Origin: Candidatus Omnitrophota bacterium
GTDB taxonomy: Bacteria; Ratteibacteria; UBA8468; B48-G9; JAFGKM01
Assembly: GCA_023818785.1 (NCBI GenBank)
Contig: JAMWCO010000084.1
Coordinates: 1 to 6,522 of the forward strand
Length of the DNA: 6,522 bases
Direction of reading: 5' to 3'
Of this stretch, positions 5,275 through 6,522 are shown in pieces. Below the pieces are notes generated by a model. It did not search any database, was not told the origin of the DNA, and saw only the letters and a program-made list of their open reading frames with translations. How positions within the stretch are numbered: the first letter of the stretch is position 1; every line of letters begins with the position of its first letter. The position numbers and the translations under genes were made by a program.

Positions 5275-6522
5275 ATGGAAAGAGATATTGTTGTAATTGG
5301 TGGAGGTCCATCAGGAATTGCTGCTGCCTGGGCATGTGCTAAACTTGGAGCAAAAGTTCTTTTAATTGAAAGATATGGTTTTGTTGGTGGAATGGCAACA
5401 AATGGACTTGTTGGAAGTATTTTAGGACATTATTTAAATGAAAATCAACCAGCAGTAAGTGGATTTTTGAAATTTTTAATTGAAGAGACGCATAAAATGG
5501 ATGGATGTGAAAAATGGGAAAAAGCATTTAAAAAGTATGGTATTCCCTTTGATTCAGAAATTTTAAAAATATCATCTGAAAAATTATTGCTTGAAGAAAA
5601 AGTTGAAATTCTATACCATTCTTTTGTCTGCGATGCAAGTGTTGAAAATTATGAGATTAAGGAAATAGAAGTTGCAAATAAAAATGGGAAAATGAAAATC
5701 AAAGGTAAAGTTTTTATTGATGCAACAGGAGATGCAGATATTGCCTTCTTTTCTAAATTTGAGTATACCAAAGGAAGATTTTTTGATAACAAAACTCAGT
5801 CAATGGGAAGCGTGTTTAAAATTGCTGGTATAGATGAGGATAAATTAACAGAAGATGAAGTAAAAAGGGTTCAAAATATTTTACAATATTTAAGAGAAAA
5901 AGGCGAATTAATTATTTACAATAATGGTTTAGGAGAGAAAGGAAGCACAATAAGAAAAGGAGAAAGGTCATTTAATGTAATGAGATTTTTAGGAGATGGG
6001 ACCAATGTTTTTGATTTAACAAAAGGAGAGATATTTTTAAGACAGCAGATTTATAAATATTGGAGGGCATTAAAAGAAAATGTCCATGGGTTTGAAAACT
6101 CATATCTATCAAATCTACCTGCCAATATAGGTGTAAGAGAGACAAGACAGATAGAAGGGCTTTATACACTTACAGACGAGGATATTTTAAAAGGGAATAA
6201 AACAGAAGATAGTATTGCAAGAGGGACATATTGGATTGATATTCACTGTCCACTTGGTAGGACAAAAAATGTTCATATTTGCATAAAAGAATGTAAAACA
6301 GATGAGTATTGTATTGCTCTTGATATATATATAGATTATTTACCTTCATATGATAAATTAAGACCCCCTTCAAATGATTGGTTCAGTATTCCTTATAAAT
6401 GTCTTATTCCAAAAAATTCAAAAAATTTAATTGTTGTTGGAAGATGTATCTCTGCTGACCATAAAGCGATGGGTTCTATAAGGGTAATGGCAACCTGTAT
6501 GGCAACTGGGCAGGCAGGTGGA
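5275..6522 (+). CDS. FAD-dependent oxidoreductase (FAD_oxidored family), C-terminus beyond right edge
   Basis: An open frame of 416 codons running off the window without a stop. The N-terminus is a classic dinucleotide-binding fold: DIVVIGGGPSG (GxGxxG at 9-14), helix, then VLLIER with E32 expected to hold the FAD ribose. FVGGMAT follows. The second FAD-binding segment is IDATGDADIA (148-157). VRETRQIEG and the region around IARGTYWIDIH are typical of this family. The end visible here, VVGRCISADHKAMGSIRV then MATCMATGQAGG (387-416), is the conserved C-terminal FAD-contact motif, so probably only a few tens of residues are missing. No signal peptide or membrane segment is seen. Family members are mostly uncharacterised and often lie near carbohydrate genes; the substrate is unknown. 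The gene is divergent from the tilS remnant and RuBisCO-like gene, from which co-regulation is possible. Confidence 0.88.
   Translation, partial: MERDIVVIGGGPSGIAAAWACAKLGAKVLLIERYGFVGGMATNGLVGSILGHYLNENQPAVSGFLKFLIEETHKMDGCEKWEKAFKKYGIPFDSEILKISSEKLLLEEKVEILYHSFVCDASVENYEIKEIEVANKNGKMKIKGKVFIDATGDADIAFFSKFEYTKGRFFDNKTQSMGSVFKIAGIDEDKLTEDEVKRVQNILQYLREKGELIIYNNGLGEKGSTIRKGERSFNVMRFLGDGTNVFDLTKGEIFLRQQIYKYWRALKENVHGFENSYLSNLPANIGVRETRQIEGLYTLTDEDILKGNKTEDSIARGTYWIDIHCPLGRTKNVHICIKECKTDEYCIALDIYIDYLPSYDKLRPPSNDWFSIPYKCLIPKNSKNLIVVGRCISADHKAMGSIRVMATCMATGQAGG

Noticed and set aside
5339..6373. Minus-strand open frames opposite the FAD oxidoreductase (5339-5527, 5972-6169, 6170-6373).
   Set aside because: They are shadows of a continuous flavoprotein frame with clear FAD motifs and show no ribosome binding site or family resemblance.
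1..6522. CRISPR arrays, tRNA or rRNA genes, insertion sequences, riboswitches.
   Set aside because: No regularly spaced repeats, tRNA-like cloverleaf, transposase frame, terminal inverted repeats or long structured leader was seen.

Overview
This is an AT-rich bacterial window with tightly packed genes. All but one gene lie on the minus strand. The likely host is a low-GC, possibly uncultivated bacterium; the lineage cannot be named from sequence alone. The suggestion rests on strong A/T codon bias, a GspG-like pseudopilin away from any secretion cluster, an FAD_oxidored-family flavoprotein and a divergent RuBisCO-like protein. An undecaprenyl-diphosphatase gene shows that it is a peptidoglycan-making bacterium.

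Layout, right to left along the minus strand: (1) 5214-4819 holds the decayed remnant of tilS (tRNA-Ile lysidine synthetase). Its ATP-binding loop is ruined by substitutions, most of the gene body is missing, and the C-terminal tail is recognisable in two frames. (2) 4835-3576 encodes a 419-residue RuBisCO-like protein. It keeps the carbamylated-lysine/metal motif but has lost most of the residues that make RuBisCO a carboxylase. (3) After a 71-bp gap with a good sigma70-type promoter comes a compact run: GspG-like pseudopilin (3504-3040), alpha/beta hydrolase (3038-2118), inositol-monophosphatase-family phosphatase (2115-1387), soluble GAF-histidine kinase (1387-89), and the first 26 codons of uppP (80-1, continuing off the left edge). 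Junctions are 1 bp, 2 bp, a 1-bp overlap and 8 bp, so this is almost certainly one transcript with coupled translation.

On the plus strand, divergent from tilS/RLP, an FAD-dependent oxidoreductase (5275 to the right edge) is read from a promoter whose -10 overlaps an extended -10 facing the other way.

How they work together: the five-gene run mixes envelope functions (UppP, pseudopilin), a phosphatase, a hydrolase and a sensor kinase, and does not form an obvious single pathway. The most interesting functional unit is the RuBisCO-like protein next to a divergently transcribed flavoprotein. The RLP has lost the residues that bind the P5 phosphate in RuBisCO, which suggests a mono-phosphorylated or otherwise different sugar-like substrate. 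Whether the two act in one pathway is inference from position only.
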